The notes: a model not told the origin generated them from the letters alone. A stretch of 64,000 bases of DNA from Anaeromusa acidaminophila DSM 3853 (GCF_000374545.1 NZ_KB894582.1:248001-312000); one strand, 5' to 3'; positions 32,925 to 41,711 are shown, counted from the first letter of the stretch. Translations and numbers: made by a program.

Positions 32925-34214
32925 ATGTTAGGATCGTCATATCTGTCCTTGTGGCAAACAATGCTGCTTGTGACAACTTTCTTTGCCCTTGGCGGCATGA
33001 TCACCGTACATCCTTTCAACAGCCCCTTTCAGCTGTCCTTTGCCCCGGTGATTTTTAGCTCTTTGTTAATGTACTTTCGCCGTCTTTCGGTGGAATATAC
33101 CGCTTTTTTCGGCAGCATTGTCATGGTCATTTTGCGGGTAGTAACGGATGTATCCACCTCCAATATGGAACTCATGGAAATTTTGCTGGAGCGGGCGCCG
33201 ACCTTTTTCTTTTATATTATCTACTCTATTGGTTTTAATTTGACTCGAGTAAGAGATCAGCGGGACAATGTGCTGATGACCGTCATGCTGCTGACTCTTT
33301 GTGATGGCTTTTCCAATGCAGCGGAGCTGGCTATGCGGGGCGAACTTTTCAGTCGTCCCGTTGATGTGACCTTTGGCATTTTGGCGGGCGTGGCTATTGC
33401 CAGGGCGGTGATGGCGGTCTTCATCTGCTACGGCCTGCGGGAAGCTCAGGCGGTGGCGTTGGCGGAAGAACAAGTGGCTCATTACAATGAGTTGACCCTG
33501 CTGATTGCCCAGCTCAAGGCGGAGTTGTTTTATTTGCGCAAATCCTCCCGGGATATTGAGCAGGTTATGGTGGATAGTTACGGCTTGTATCAGGAGATGC
33601 AGAATTGCCAGTGCCGGGAGCAAGAACGCCAATTGTTGGTAGCGGATCAGGCTCTGGCGATTGCTCGTAATATTCACGAAGTAAAAAAAGATTACCAGAG
33701 AGTTGTCGCTGGCATTGAAAAGGTACTGGAACCATCCGAAGGCGATCGCAAGAGCTTATTATCCGGCATCTTTCAGCTGATTGAGCAAAACGCCAGGCGG
33801 GTGCTGGCGCAGCGTGGGGCTGACGTCTCGTTGCAGTTTGAATGTCGTCAGGATTTTTGGACGGATCAGCACTATGTTATTGTGTCGATTTTGAACAATT
33901 TACTGATTAACGCCATTGAAGCCTGCGGCGATAAAGGGGCGATTCAAGTCAGTGAATCCATAGAAAAGGATACGGTTATTTTTGAAGTGCAAGACAGCGG
34001 CTGCGGTATTGCGGAGGCGGACCGGGAGCTTATTTTTCAGCCGGGTTATTCGACCAAGTTTGATCGCCGTACTGGCGCTATGTCTACCGGCTTGGGCTTG
34101 TCTCATGTACAGAATCTGACCAAGCTTCTGGGGGGGCAAGTGGTGGTGACATCCGGCGAGACCGGAGGAGCTCATTTTTATATTTCAATCCCAACTGTTC
34201 GGTTGATTGCCTGA
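32925..34214 (+). CDS. Membrane sensor histidine kinase, GlnK(YcbA)/DcuS-like
   Basis: 429 residues. The first 175 residues hold about five TM helices with no extracytoplasmic domain of note, so sensing is probably within the membrane or through a partner. A coiled coil (about 180-240) leads to the phospho-acceptor region IARNIHEVKKDYQRVVAGIEKVL, then HATPase_c with NNLLINAIEACG, DSGCGIAEADRELIFQPGYSTK and STGLGLSHV. The His-Glu-x-Lys-Lys-Asp motif belongs to the HPK group that pairs with YcbB-type regulators. GGAGGAAGA precedes the ATG. The regulator gene follows after 34 nt. Confidence 0.9.
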   Translation: MLGSSYLSLWQTMLLVTTFFALGGMITVHPFNSPFQLSFAPVIFSSLLMYFRRLSVEYTAFFGSIVMVILRVVTDVSTSNMELMEILLERAPTFFFYIIYSIGFNLTRVRDQRDNVLMTVMLLTLCDGFSNAAELAMRGELFSRPVDVTFGILAGVAIARAVMAVFICYGLREAQAVALAEEQVAHYNELTLLIAQLKAELFYLRKSSRDIEQVMVDSYGLYQEMQNCQCREQERQLLVADQALAIARNIHEVKKDYQRVVAGIEKVLEPSEGDRKSLLSGIFQLIEQNARRVLAQRGADVSLQFECRQDFWTDQHYVIVSILNNLLINAIEACGDKGAIQVSESIEKDTVIFEVQDSGCGIAEADRELIFQPGYSTKFDRRTGAMSTGLGLSHVQNLTKLLGGQVVVTSGETGGAHFYISIPTVRLIA

Positions 34215-34248
34215 TGGTTGCGACAAAAAGGACAAAGGTGGCGAAACG

Positions 34249-35115
34249 ATGACATTGCGTTTGGTGATTGTAGACGACGATGCAGGGGTGCGCCGGATTT
34301 TGAAAAACATTATTGCCGAGTACCGCCTGGGAACGGTGCTGGGCGAGTGTAGCGACGGACTTTCGGCGGAAAGAGTCATTGCAGACTTTCAACCGGACTT
34401 GGCTTTGGTGGACTTGCTGCTTCCAGGGCAAGACGGTTTGACCTTGATTGATCATGTAAGCCCTTCCTTGCCCAATACGACCTTTATTATGATTTCTCAA
34501 AGCGAAAGCCAGCAAATGATTACGAAGGCATACGAACGAGGCGTTAGCTTTTTCATTCGCAAACCCATCAATGTGGTGGAAGTAGTAAAGGTTATTGAGC
34601 GGGTAGGGGAAAGTCAACGTTTGCGGCAAGCCTTGTCGTTGATTTCTGAAACGGCGACCCGAATTACCGGGCCGGTGCAGGGCGGACATGGAGAAAATGC
34701 GGAAAACACCCTGCGCTCTCGCGTTTATCGCAGTTTTTCCGATGTAGGTATTTTGGGAGAGACCGGCGCAAAAACGATTTTTCAAATGATTGAGCATATT
34801 GCGCCTCTTCTGGCGGACGGAACCAGCGAGTATCAGTTGAGTGACATGTATCAGCAAATTTCGGAAAAAACTTCTACCGATACCAAAACCATAGAGCAGC
34901 GCGTCCGGCGGACGATTACTAAAGCGTTGCAAAATATGGCGAATCTCGGTGCGGAAGATTATGATAACGAAAAGTTTCAGACCTACAGTACGGCTCTTTT
35001 TGATTTTAAGGAAGTGCGCCAGGAAATGAACTACATTCAAGGGAAAAGTCCGTATCACGGGAAAATCAGCGTGCGCAAATTTTTAGAGGGACTTATCTAT
35101 TTAGCGCAGGATTAG
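34249..35115 (+). CDS. Response regulator with YcbB/GlnL-type output domain
   Basis: 288 residues from ATG 34249 (AAAGGTGG upstream; the TTG at 34207 overlaps the kinase end). Receiver domain with VDDDAG, phospho-Asp in LALVDLLLPGQDG, MISQSES and FFIRKPINV. The C-terminal 165 residues contain helical segments (TGAKTIFQMIEHIAPLL, TKTIEQRVRRTITKALQNMANLG, GKISVRKFLEGLIYLAQ) typical of the YcbB domain, known from B. subtilis GlnL, which controls glutamine uptake and utilisation. With the kinase at 32925 it probably controls uptake of glutamate, glutamine or dicarboxylates, perhaps the symporter upstream. Confidence 0.88.
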   Translation: MTLRLVIVDDDAGVRRILKNIIAEYRLGTVLGECSDGLSAERVIADFQPDLALVDLLLPGQDGLTLIDHVSPSLPNTTFIMISQSESQQMITKAYERGVSFFIRKPINVVEVVKVIERVGESQRLRQALSLISETATRITGPVQGGHGENAENTLRSRVYRSFSDVGILGETGAKTIFQMIEHIAPLLADGTSEYQLSDMYQQISEKTSTDTKTIEQRVRRTITKALQNMANLGAEDYDNEKFQTYSTALFDFKEVRQEMNYIQGKSPYHGKISVRKFLEGLIYLAQD

Positions 35116-35236
35116 AAAACTTGTATGGAAGTTTTCATGACGTGTTTCCTATTTCTTTTTTTGCAGGGCAGGATTTGCCGGAAGACAGCGCGAAGCAGAC
35201 AAAACGGTCACAATCTTGTGCAAGGAGGGGACTGCT

Positions 35237-35623
35237 ATGGAAATCGCAGGCAAGACGATTATCCGGGAAGAGGTATTTGCACAGCTGGCGCTGGGCGCCA
35301 TGGAAAAGCTGGAGGTTATGCCGGTAGCGGCAGCCGAGGGGACGCTGCTGGAAAAGGCCAAGGCGCTTTTAAGCCGCATGGGACCCCGAATTGTGGTTAA
35401 AAAAGACGAGGAAAACCGAACGGTGATTTTGGAGCTAGGCATTGCCGTGCCTTATGGGACCTTTATTCCAGAGATTGCTGCGCGCATTCGTCAACAGGTG
35501 GCTGCTGAAATTCGCAAGGTAACCTGCTGGGAAGTAGAACGTATAGATGTGCTTGTGGAGCGCTTGGTTTTTACGGCGACGCCGGGAAAGGAAGATTGGC
35601 CCGAATGGCCGCCGGTTATGTAG
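35237..35623 (+). CDS. Asp23/Gls24 family protein
   Basis: 128 residues from ATG 35237 (AAGGAGGGG, 6 nt spacing). The core VVKKDEENRTVILELGIAVPYGTFIPEIAARIRQQVAAEI and VERIDVLVERLVF matches Asp23/Gls24 proteins, small alkaline-shock or envelope-stress scaffold proteins; divided here only for recognition. It lacks a membrane anchor, and its extra N-terminal 45 residues are helical. Role unknown in diderm Firmicutes. Fifteen nt precede the next gene, so it heads an operon. Confidence 0.75.
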   Translation: MEIAGKTIIREEVFAQLALGAMEKLEVMPVAAAEGTLLEKAKALLSRMGPRIVVKKDEENRTVILELGIAVPYGTFIPEIAARIRQQVAAEIRKVTCWEVERIDVLVERLVFTATPGKEDWPEWPPVM

Positions 35624-35638
35624 AGACGAAGGAGGAGT

Positions 35639-36535
35639 ATGATGGGACAGGGAACAAAACCTACAGTGGGCTTTATCGGTATTGGCGTGATGGGAAAAAG
35701 TATGGCCGGACATTTGCTGGCCGCTGGCTATCCCTTAGTTGTCTATAACCGGACGAAAGCAAAAGCGGAAGCGCTATTGGAGCAGGGAGCCTCTTGGGCT
35801 GAATGCCCGGGAGCCGTAGCGAAAGCGTGTGACGTGGTTATTACCATGGTTGGCTATCCTAAGGATGTGGAAGAAACCTATTTTGGGGAAAATGGTTTAA
35901 TTGCTAAAGGACGCCAGGGAGCGCTTTTTATTGATATGACTACTTCTAGTCCGGCTTTGGCGCGACGTATTGCTGTTGCGGCCAAGAACGCCGGCATGGC
36001 GGCCCTGGATGCGCCGGTATCGGGAGGCGACGTTGGCGCTCGCGAAGCGCGGCTGGCGATTATGGTCGGCGGTGAGCAGGCGGACTTTGAACGGGCTAAG
36101 CCTATTTTTGACTTGTTGGGTACGAATGTGGTTCATCAAGGAGAGGCAGGCGCGGGGCAGCATACGAAGATGTGCAACCAAATCGTTATTGCCGGCAATA
36201 TGGTTGGCGTTTGCGAAGCGCTGGCTTATGCTAAAACCGCCGGCTTGGAGCCGGAAAAGGTTTTGGGCGTTATTGGCAGCGGCGCTGCCGGGAGCTGGTC
36301 GCTGAGCAATTTGGGACCGCGCATGTTGAGCGGCGATTTTGCCCCTGGATTTTATGTGAAGCATTTTATTAAAGATATGACGATTGCCTTGGAAGAAGCG
36401 GCGGCAATGGGCCTAGACACGCCAGGCTTAGCTCTAACGAAGTCCCTTTATGAGCGCTTGGCGGCGCTGGGCGAGGCCGATAGCGGCACGCAGGCTTTAT
36501 ACAAACTATATGTAAGGGAGGATGTGCCATGTTAA
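35639..36535 (+). CDS. 3-hydroxyisobutyrate dehydrogenase family (2-hydroxy-3-oxopropionate reductase-like)
   Basis: 298 residues. NAD(P)-binding Rossmann motif GFIGIGVMGKSMAGHL, substrate-binding DAPVSGGDVGAREARL, and catalytic Lys region GAGQHTKMCNQIV (K in HTKMCN), the three signatures of beta-hydroxyacid dehydrogenases. Oxidises 3-hydroxyisobutyrate or reduces tartronate semialdehyde; the exact substrate is not decided by the sequence. The second ATG (35642) has better spacing from GGAGGA than the first. Overlaps the nitroreductase gene by 7 nt. Confidence 0.92.
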   Translation: MMGQGTKPTVGFIGIGVMGKSMAGHLLAAGYPLVVYNRTKAKAEALLEQGASWAECPGAVAKACDVVITMVGYPKDVEETYFGENGLIAKGRQGALFIDMTTSSPALARRIAVAAKNAGMAALDAPVSGGDVGAREARLAIMVGGEQADFERAKPIFDLLGTNVVHQGEAGAGQHTKMCNQIVIAGNMVGVCEALAYAKTAGLEPEKVLGVIGSGAAGSWSLSNLGPRMLSGDFAPGFYVKHFIKDMTIALEEAAAMGLDTPGLALTKSLYERLAALGEADSGTQALYKLYVREDVPC

Positions 36536-37101
36536 AGGAATTAGTAGCAAAATCACGTAGTTACCGGCGCTTTGACGAAGCGGTAAAAATCAGCCGCCAG
36601 ACGCTGGTGGAGCTGGTTGATTTGGCTCGCCTTTCTCCGTCCGGCGCCAATATGCAGCCGCTGAAGTTTTACGTTTCGGCGGATGCGGAAAAAAATGAGA
36701 GCATTTTTCCTACCCTTGGCTGGGCAGGGTATTTGAAAGAGTGGGCCGGTCCGGAAGCAGGGGAACGTCCTACCGGCTATATTTTGGTTCTTAAGGACAA
36801 GAGCATTGCTCATGTGGCTGGCATTGATCACGGCATTGCCGCGCAAAGCATTATGCTGGGGGCTGTGGAAAAAGGTTTGGGCGGTTGTTATATCGGTAAT
36901 ATTGATCGGCCGCGGCTGTTCCAAGTTACCGGCTTGTCGCCGGATGACTATGAAATTCTGCTGGTGCTGGCTTTAGGCAAGCCTGTAGAACAGGTTGTCG
37001 TGGATGACATTAATGAAAACGGCGATGTGAAATACTGGCGTGACGCTTCCGGCGTGCATCATGTGCCGAAACGGACGCTGCAAGATCTGGTGGTTGGCTG
37101 A
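36529..37101 (+). CDS. Nitroreductase family FMN protein
   Basis: 190 residues. N-terminal KSRSYRRFDEAVKISRQTLVELVDLARLSPSGANMQPLKF carries the FMN-phosphate Arg-Arg/Ser motif of the family, given here only as the region 7-46. DHGIAAQSIMLGAVEKGLGGCYIG is the second flavin-contact helix. NAD(P)H-dependent reduction of a nitro, quinone or enone compound; short form without a ferredoxin domain. AAGGGAGG precedes the ATG, which lies within the preceding gene; its TGA overlaps a small downstream ATG. Confidence 0.9.
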   Translation: MLKELVAKSRSYRRFDEAVKISRQTLVELVDLARLSPSGANMQPLKFYVSADAEKNESIFPTLGWAGYLKEWAGPEAGERPTGYILVLKDKSIAHVAGIDHGIAAQSIMLGAVEKGLGGCYIGNIDRPRLFQVTGLSPDDYEILLVLALGKPVEQVVVDDINENGDVKYWRDASGVHHVPKRTLQDLVVG

Positions 37102-37280
37102 TGCTTTGGTATGTGATTGCAGCGCTTTTAAGCGCAGGCGTGTATAGCTATGGAGGGGAGTTCGGCTTGACTCCTTTGTGGAAATGGATCGGGATCGGTC
37201 TAGTGTGGTGCGCAGCGGTGCACTTCGCGGGGCTTGGCAAGGAGGGGTATTATCATAAAAAGTGGTATAAGCTTTTTTAA
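37101..37280 (+). CDS. Small membrane protein ORF (59 residues)
   Basis: Frame begins at an ATG that overlaps the nitroreductase stop (TGATG) and ends at TAA 37278-37280. The product MLWYVIAALLSAGVYSYGGE plus a second hydrophobic stretch (about 25-43) and a basic, aromatic C-terminus (YYHKKWYKLF) looks like a two-TM small protein. It overlaps the 5' end of dacF by 47 nt and contains that gene's ribosome site, so it could couple translation. Coupled start and sensible topology support it; no homology is recognised. Confidence 0.5.
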   Translation: MLWYVIAALLSAGVYSYGGEFGLTPLWKWIGIGLVWCAAVHFAGLGKEGYYHKKWYKLF

Positions 37281-38076
37281 GCTCATTTTGTTGGTGGCTT
37301 TGATGTGCCTAACGGGAGGCGGAGCGGCGATAGCTGCACCGCCTCCTCCTGCCGTTATAGCCGAAGCGGCGGTGGTGGTAGATGGAAGCAGCGGGAAAAC
37401 CTTGTTTGCCAAGAACGCCGATAAGGTAATGTATCCGGCGAGTACGACAAAAATTATGACTTGCTTGGTGGCCTTGGAGCGAGGAAATTTGGACAGCGTG
37501 GTGACAGTTGGCTGGCGGGCCGCTAGCACGGATGAGTCTTCGCTGGGCTTGCGTGCGGGCGATAAGCTGACCTTGCGTGAATTGCTTATGGGGATGATGG
37601 TTGTTTCCGGTAACGATGCTGCAGAGGCTGTGGCGGAACATGTCGGCGGCGGTTCAAGGTCTCGCTTTATTCAATGGATGAATGAAAAGGCGGACTCCCT
37701 AGGAATGTCTCAAACGCATTTCAGTAATCCCCATGGGCTGCCGGATCCTGTAAATCATTTTACAACGGCGGCGGATTTAGCTAAGTTAACCTTGGCGGCG
37801 CAACAAGAACCGGAATTTCGGCGTATTGTGGCGACGAATGAACGGAATGTTACTTTTTTGAACCGGCGACCGGTATTTGTGCGTAATACTAATCGCCTTC
37901 TGCGAACCTTTCCAGGGGCTGATGGCGTGAAAACGGGCTATACTGACGCTGCCGGCGAATGCCTTGTGGCTTCCGCTACTCGTCAGGGAAAGTCGGTGGT
38001 AGCAGTGATTCTTAACAGTGATTTGCGATGGGAAGAGGCTAAGTATTTGCTGGAATACGGCTTTGCGTCGCTTTAA
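37234..38076 (+). CDS. D-alanyl-D-alanine carboxypeptidase (DacF/PBP5-like)
   Basis: 280 residues if started at TTG 37234. Signal peptide (KLILLVALMCLTGGGAAIA), then SxxK in YPASTTKIMT, SxN in MVVSGNDAAEAVAEH and KTG in DGVKTGYTDAAG. Removes the terminal D-alanine of peptidoglycan side chains. It ends LEYGFASL without the usual C-terminal beta domain or amphipathic anchor, so it is a short secreted form like DacF. The TTG has no good ribosome site, but AAGGAGGGG is followed at 3-9 nt by ATT, ATC and ATA codons in frame; the true start may be one of these. Confidence 0.92.
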   Translation: MARRGIIIKSGISFFKLILLVALMCLTGGGAAIAAPPPPAVIAEAAVVVDGSSGKTLFAKNADKVMYPASTTKIMTCLVALERGNLDSVVTVGWRAASTDESSLGLRAGDKLTLRELLMGMMVVSGNDAAEAVAEHVGGGSRSRFIQWMNEKADSLGMSQTHFSNPHGLPDPVNHFTTAADLAKLTLAAQQEPEFRRIVATNERNVTFLNRRPVFVRNTNRLLRTFPGADGVKTGYTDAAGECLVASATRQGKSVVAVILNSDLRWEEAKYLLEYGFASL

Positions 38077-38090
38077 TAGCAGAGGAATAG

Positions 38091-38780
38091 ATGATGAATA
38101 ACCTATTGGAAGTAAAAAACTTAGAGGTAACGATCGGCGAAAAAGCGTTGTTGCAGGATATTTCTTTTGTCGTAACCTCCGGGGATAGTGTGGCGGTGGC
38201 CGGACCCTCCGGCTGCGGCAAATCTACGCTTTTGCGTACTTTATGCCTTTTGACGCCTCCTAGCGGCGGTGAAGTGTTTTTTGCAGGTAAGGAATTTCGC
38301 AGCTACGCGCCTGCGGATTTGCGGCGGCGTATTGGCTATGTGCCGCAAAAAGCAGTGCTTTTTGGTAAAACCGTAGAAGAAGATTTGGCCTATCCCTTTC
38401 AAATTGCCAAGCAAAAACCGGATGAAGGGCGGATGAAAAAATTGTTGGCGGCCGTAGGGCTGACTGCAGCTTTTTTTAACGCTAAAACCGAGACGTTGTC
38501 CGGCGGTGAGGCGCAACGCGTGGCGCTGGTGCGTTCGCTCTTGGCGCAGCCGCAAGTGCTGCTGTTGGATGAAAGCACCTCCGCGTTGGATGTGACGGCG
38601 ACGGCGCAGGTAGAAGAGCTGCTGCAGCAGTTGCGCCGCGAGGAAGGGTTAACTCTTTTATGGGTGTCTCATCAAGAAGCGCAGGTGCGGCGTGTGGCGT
38701 CTCAGGTGCTGGGGCTGCGCAGCGGAACGGCGGTATTTTGGGATCGCGTAGAGAAGTGGCCTGCGGGAGGTGTGGTATGA
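38091..38780 (+). CDS. ABC transporter ATPase, FetA/YbbL-like
   Basis: 229 residues. Walker A GPSGCGKST, Q-loop YVPQKAVLF, signature LSGGEAQRVALVRSL, Walker B VLLLDESTSALD and H-loop WVSHQEAQ. It overlaps (ATGA) the UPF0014-type permease gene, the pairing of E. coli FetA-FetB (YbbL-YbbM), an iron exporter that protects against oxidative stress. A role in metal export is inferred from that pairing. Confidence 0.9.
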   Translation: MMNNLLEVKNLEVTIGEKALLQDISFVVTSGDSVAVAGPSGCGKSTLLRTLCLLTPPSGGEVFFAGKEFRSYAPADLRRRIGYVPQKAVLFGKTVEEDLAYPFQIAKQKPDEGRMKKLLAAVGLTAAFFNAKTETLSGGEAQRVALVRSLLAQPQVLLLDESTSALDVTATAQVEELLQQLRREEGLTLLWVSHQEAQVRRVASQVLGLRSGTAVFWDRVEKWPAGGVV

Positions 38781-39535
38781 GCAATGAAGCGCTGATTTTA
38801 TCATACGGCCTGATTTTGTTGGCCATGGCGTTGTCGCATCGGGAAAAGCTGGGCTTGGGCAAAGAAATGTTGATTGGCAGTCTGCGGGCGGTGGTGCAGC
38901 TGCTGGTAATCGGCATGGTCCTGTCCTTTTTGTTTGATGCTGACCATCCTGCGCTGACGACACTGCTCTTGTGCGTTATGCTTTATACGGCTTCCGGCGT
39001 ATCGGCCCAACGCGGCAAGGAAGTTCCGGGAGCTAGGCGAATTGCCTGCATTTCCATTGCGATATCCATGGCGGTAACATTAGGAACGTTGGTGCTTTGC
39101 GGCGCTATTACCTACCGGCCTAGTGAAGTGGTGCCGGTAGGAGGTATGGTAGCAGGACAGTCCATGGTGGCTGTGGGGTTGTTGTTGCGAACCTTGGCCG
39201 GATCTTTTGCCTCGCGCCGGGCGGAAGTGGAAGCTAGGCTGGCTTTGGGGGCGGCGCCCAAGGAAGCGGCGGCCGTCATTATTCGGGACAGTTTGCATAC
39301 CGCTAGCGCTCCCATGGTGGATGCTATGAAAACAGTAGGCTTAGTACAGCTTCCGGGTATGATGACAGGCCTAATTCTAGCGGGAGTAGCGCCAACAGAA
39401 GCGATAAAATATCAGATTATGGTGACCTTTATGCTCACCGGCGCCGTTGTGACGGCTTCCTATGCGGCTGCGTATCAAGCGTATCAAGGATTTTTTGGCT
39501 TGTATGGATCGGTGCGGCAAGAAACCGGCAAATAG
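38777..39535 (+). CDS. UPF0014/FetB-like ABC permease
   Basis: 252 residues from ATG 38777, overlapping the ATPase TGA. About seven hydrophobic helices; conserved family segments GSLRAVVQLLVIGMVL, GQSMVAVGLLLRTL, EARLALGA and MKTVGLVQLPGMMTGLILAGVAP. FetB-family permeases move iron out of the cytosol. Longer frames upstream overlap the ATPase and are discarded. Confidence 0.92.
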   Translation: MSNEALILSYGLILLAMALSHREKLGLGKEMLIGSLRAVVQLLVIGMVLSFLFDADHPALTTLLLCVMLYTASGVSAQRGKEVPGARRIACISIAISMAVTLGTLVLCGAITYRPSEVVPVGGMVAGQSMVAVGLLLRTLAGSFASRRAEVEARLALGAAPKEAAAVIIRDSLHTASAPMVDAMKTVGLVQLPGMMTGLILAGVAPTEAIKYQIMVTFMLTGAVVTASYAAAYQAYQGFFGLYGSVRQETGK

Positions 39536-39655
39536 AAGGCAAAAGGGCGCTCATAGGACGGAGGGTGGATTGACAGAAGGGACCTTCATGAGAGAAAATA
39601 ATAAGATAGGTGCAGTATTTCCTGAATACGTACGGGTGGCAAGGAGTTTAAAGGA

Positions 39656-40021
39656 ATGAATGACATCTTTCTTTCTTTCGTATCTTACTTATGGAGCATA
39701 GGGATTAAAAGCAATGTGGAAGTTCTTGCAGTTGTACTACTCCCGGAAATAGCTCTGTTGGGACTTATTTATTTTATTTTTATGCATGTAGAAGAATTAG
39801 GCTTAGCTGATTTTTGGGAGCAGGAACAACGCTTGCTGGGAGAACGATTGGCGAGGTATAATCTTCAACATGAGCGGCGAGTCCGCGAATTAAATGGCTC
39901 TAAAGGCGATGGTGAGCAGCCTGCAAGGACTCTTGGAGGAGAAGCGGCAGGCGCCGCTTATACGCAGGATCAGCTTGTTAAGGACGTGGTTGGTTACCTT
40001 CGCGATGAGGAAAACAAATAA
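39656..40021 (+). CDS. Single-TM protein of unknown function
   Basis: 121 residues, not recognised. A hydrophobic N-terminal half (NVEVLAVVLLPEIALLGLIYFIFMHV, about 20-45) is followed by a charged coiled-coil-like tail (EQEQRLLGERLARYNLQHERRVREL) and ends LVKDVVGYLRDEENK. The topology suggests a membrane-anchored cytosolic helix. AAGGAG lies 9 nt before the ATG; 16 nt separate it from the DUF4127 gene, with which it is likely co-transcribed. Confidence 0.65.
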   Translation: MNDIFLSFVSYLWSIGIKSNVEVLAVVLLPEIALLGLIYFIFMHVEELGLADFWEQEQRLLGERLARYNLQHERRVRELNGSKGDGEQPARTLGGEAAGAAYTQDQLVKDVVGYLRDEENK

Positions 40022-40037
40022 GGGGGTTCCTTAAAGG

Positions 40038-41621
40038 ATGGAAAAGAGAACGTACATACGCTGGCTATGCACGGTCATGACGGCGGTTTGCCTTTTGGCG
40101 GGCTTGCCGACAGCGGCTTGGGCGAAAACCATTTTGTTTGTGCCGCAGGACAATCGGCCGGTGAGTTTTAGAGAGGCTGTAGAAACAGCGCAGGCTGCTG
40201 GGTTTGAGGTGCTGACGCCGCCGGAAGATTTGCTGGCCAGCCGGGGACGCGAAGGAAATCCCGAAGCGGTTTGGGACTGGGTGATGGCTAACGGCAAAAG
40301 CGTAGATGCTATGGTTTTGTCGGCTGATACTTTGGTTTACGGCGGTTTGGTGGATTCACGCATTCATCAGCTTGGTTCGGATCTGCTCTGGGTGAGACAG
40401 GCTCGCTTTGATAAGCTGAAAAAACTCAACCCGACGGCGAGACAATATGTATTTGCGACAATTATGAGGACGCCGCGCATGACTGCTGGCGGCGTAGAAC
40501 CCTCGTATTATGAAAAATATGGTCCCAATATTTTTGAGCTGACGGTTCTACAGGACAAGGAAACGGTCCTGGGACTGACGAGCGAAGAGAAGCGTCAGTT
40601 GAAAAAGTTGAAAGAAACCATTCCTCAGGATGCCTTGGAAGATTGGTTTTCGCGACGAGACAAAAACTTCCAGGTCAACCGAAACTTTGTGGATAAAACC
40701 ATCAAAGGGGATATTCAATATTTGCTATTAGGGCGGGATGATACTGCGCCTTTTTCTCAAACGCACAAGGAAGCCAGATTGCTGGTGAACCAGGCGGCGA
40801 AGCTGCCGGCCAGCCGTTTTGCTTCGTTCCCTGGCGCGGATCAACTGGGTATGCTGCTGTTGACCCGGGCGATTAACGACTTGGAGCATCGCGTGCCGGT
40901 GGTTTCAGTACAATATGCTTTAGGTACGGGGCCCAAATCACTGCCAACTTACGAAGATCAGCCGATAGGCAAGAGTATCGTGGACCAGATTGTTTCAGCG
41001 GGAGGCATTGTGCTGCCGCAGCCGCAAAAACCGGATTTAGTACTGGCGGTGCATACTTCGCCGGATGGTCACACAGATGAAGCCGAATGGGTCAGCAATA
41101 TTACCTACGCCAGCGCGGGAACAAAGCAGTTTGTGGCTAATGTTGCCAAAGATCTTGCCAAAGGGCAGGCGGTGGCTATCGGGAATATTTCTTTTGTAAA
41201 CGGTTCGGATAATTCGTTGATGCAGGAATTGAGCGAGCAGAAGCTGCTGGGCAAACTGACAGCGTATTCCGGCTGGAATACGCCGAGCAATACCTTGGGC
41301 TTCGCTATTTCTCAAGGCATGTTGGCGCCGCAGATGACGACAGCGTCAAGGCAGAAACTGCTGGCGGAACGCTATTTGGATGATTGGGCGTATCAGGCCA
41401 ACATTCGCAGTCAGCTGAATCGGGAAATCGTTTACGCTAAAGGCGGCAGCCTGGTGCAACTGGATGCTCTTGAGGGAGAATTGACTGTAGCGGCGCAGAA
41501 GAAACTGCGTGAATTCGCCAAACAGCATTTGGACTTTTTGAAGCCGGAACAAGTGCAAGTGAGCTTCCCTTGGAACCGGATGTTTGAAATTGATGTGCGG
41601 ATTACACCGCCGCAAAAATAA
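40038..41621 (+). CDS. Secreted DUF4127 family protein
   Basis: 527 residues. Signal peptide MEKRTYIRWLCTVMTAVCLL with cleavage near AWA. The mature N-terminus TILFVPQDNRPVS, SADTLVYGGLVDSRIH, FATIMRTPRM and ISFVNGSDN match DUF4127, a family of extracytoplasmic proteins of unknown function in Firmicutes; the clustered Asp/Asn/His residues resemble a polysaccharide- or peptide-active fold, but no activity is established. It ends with its own terminator. Confidence 0.85.
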   Translation: MEKRTYIRWLCTVMTAVCLLAGLPTAAWAKTILFVPQDNRPVSFREAVETAQAAGFEVLTPPEDLLASRGREGNPEAVWDWVMANGKSVDAMVLSADTLVYGGLVDSRIHQLGSDLLWVRQARFDKLKKLNPTARQYVFATIMRTPRMTAGGVEPSYYEKYGPNIFELTVLQDKETVLGLTSEEKRQLKKLKETIPQDALEDWFSRRDKNFQVNRNFVDKTIKGDIQYLLLGRDDTAPFSQTHKEARLLVNQAAKLPASRFASFPGADQLGMLLLTRAINDLEHRVPVVSVQYALGTGPKSLPTYEDQPIGKSIVDQIVSAGGIVLPQPQKPDLVLAVHTSPDGHTDEAEWVSNITYASAGTKQFVANVAKDLAKGQAVAIGNISFVNGSDNSLMQELSEQKLLGKLTAYSGWNTPSNTLGFAISQGMLAPQMTTASRQKLLAERYLDDWAYQANIRSQLNREIVYAKGGSLVQLDALEGELTVAAQKKLREFAKQHLDFLKPEQVQVSFPWNRMFEIDVRITPPQK

Positions 41622-41633
41622 GAAACGACTCTG

Positions 41634-41664
41634 ACAGGCGTCCTTAAAGGGCGTCTGTTTTTTC
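41634..41664 (+). terminator. Rho-independent terminator after the DUF4127 gene
   Basis: ACAGGCGTCC / GGGCGTCTGT 10-bp stem with two G-T pairs and loop TTAAA, then TTTTT. Confidence 0.85.
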
Positions 41665-41711
41665 TTCTTCTCTTTGAAATTTCCAAAGGAGAAAGTCTCT
41701 CGGACAGTGAA

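Noticed and set aside
39588-39659. 23-codon frame (MRENNKIGAVFPEYVRVARSLK...) before the single-TM gene
   Set aside because: It overlaps the next start by ATGA, but has only a weak ribosome site, no regulatory codon run and no attenuator hairpin after it, so a leader peptide is not supported.
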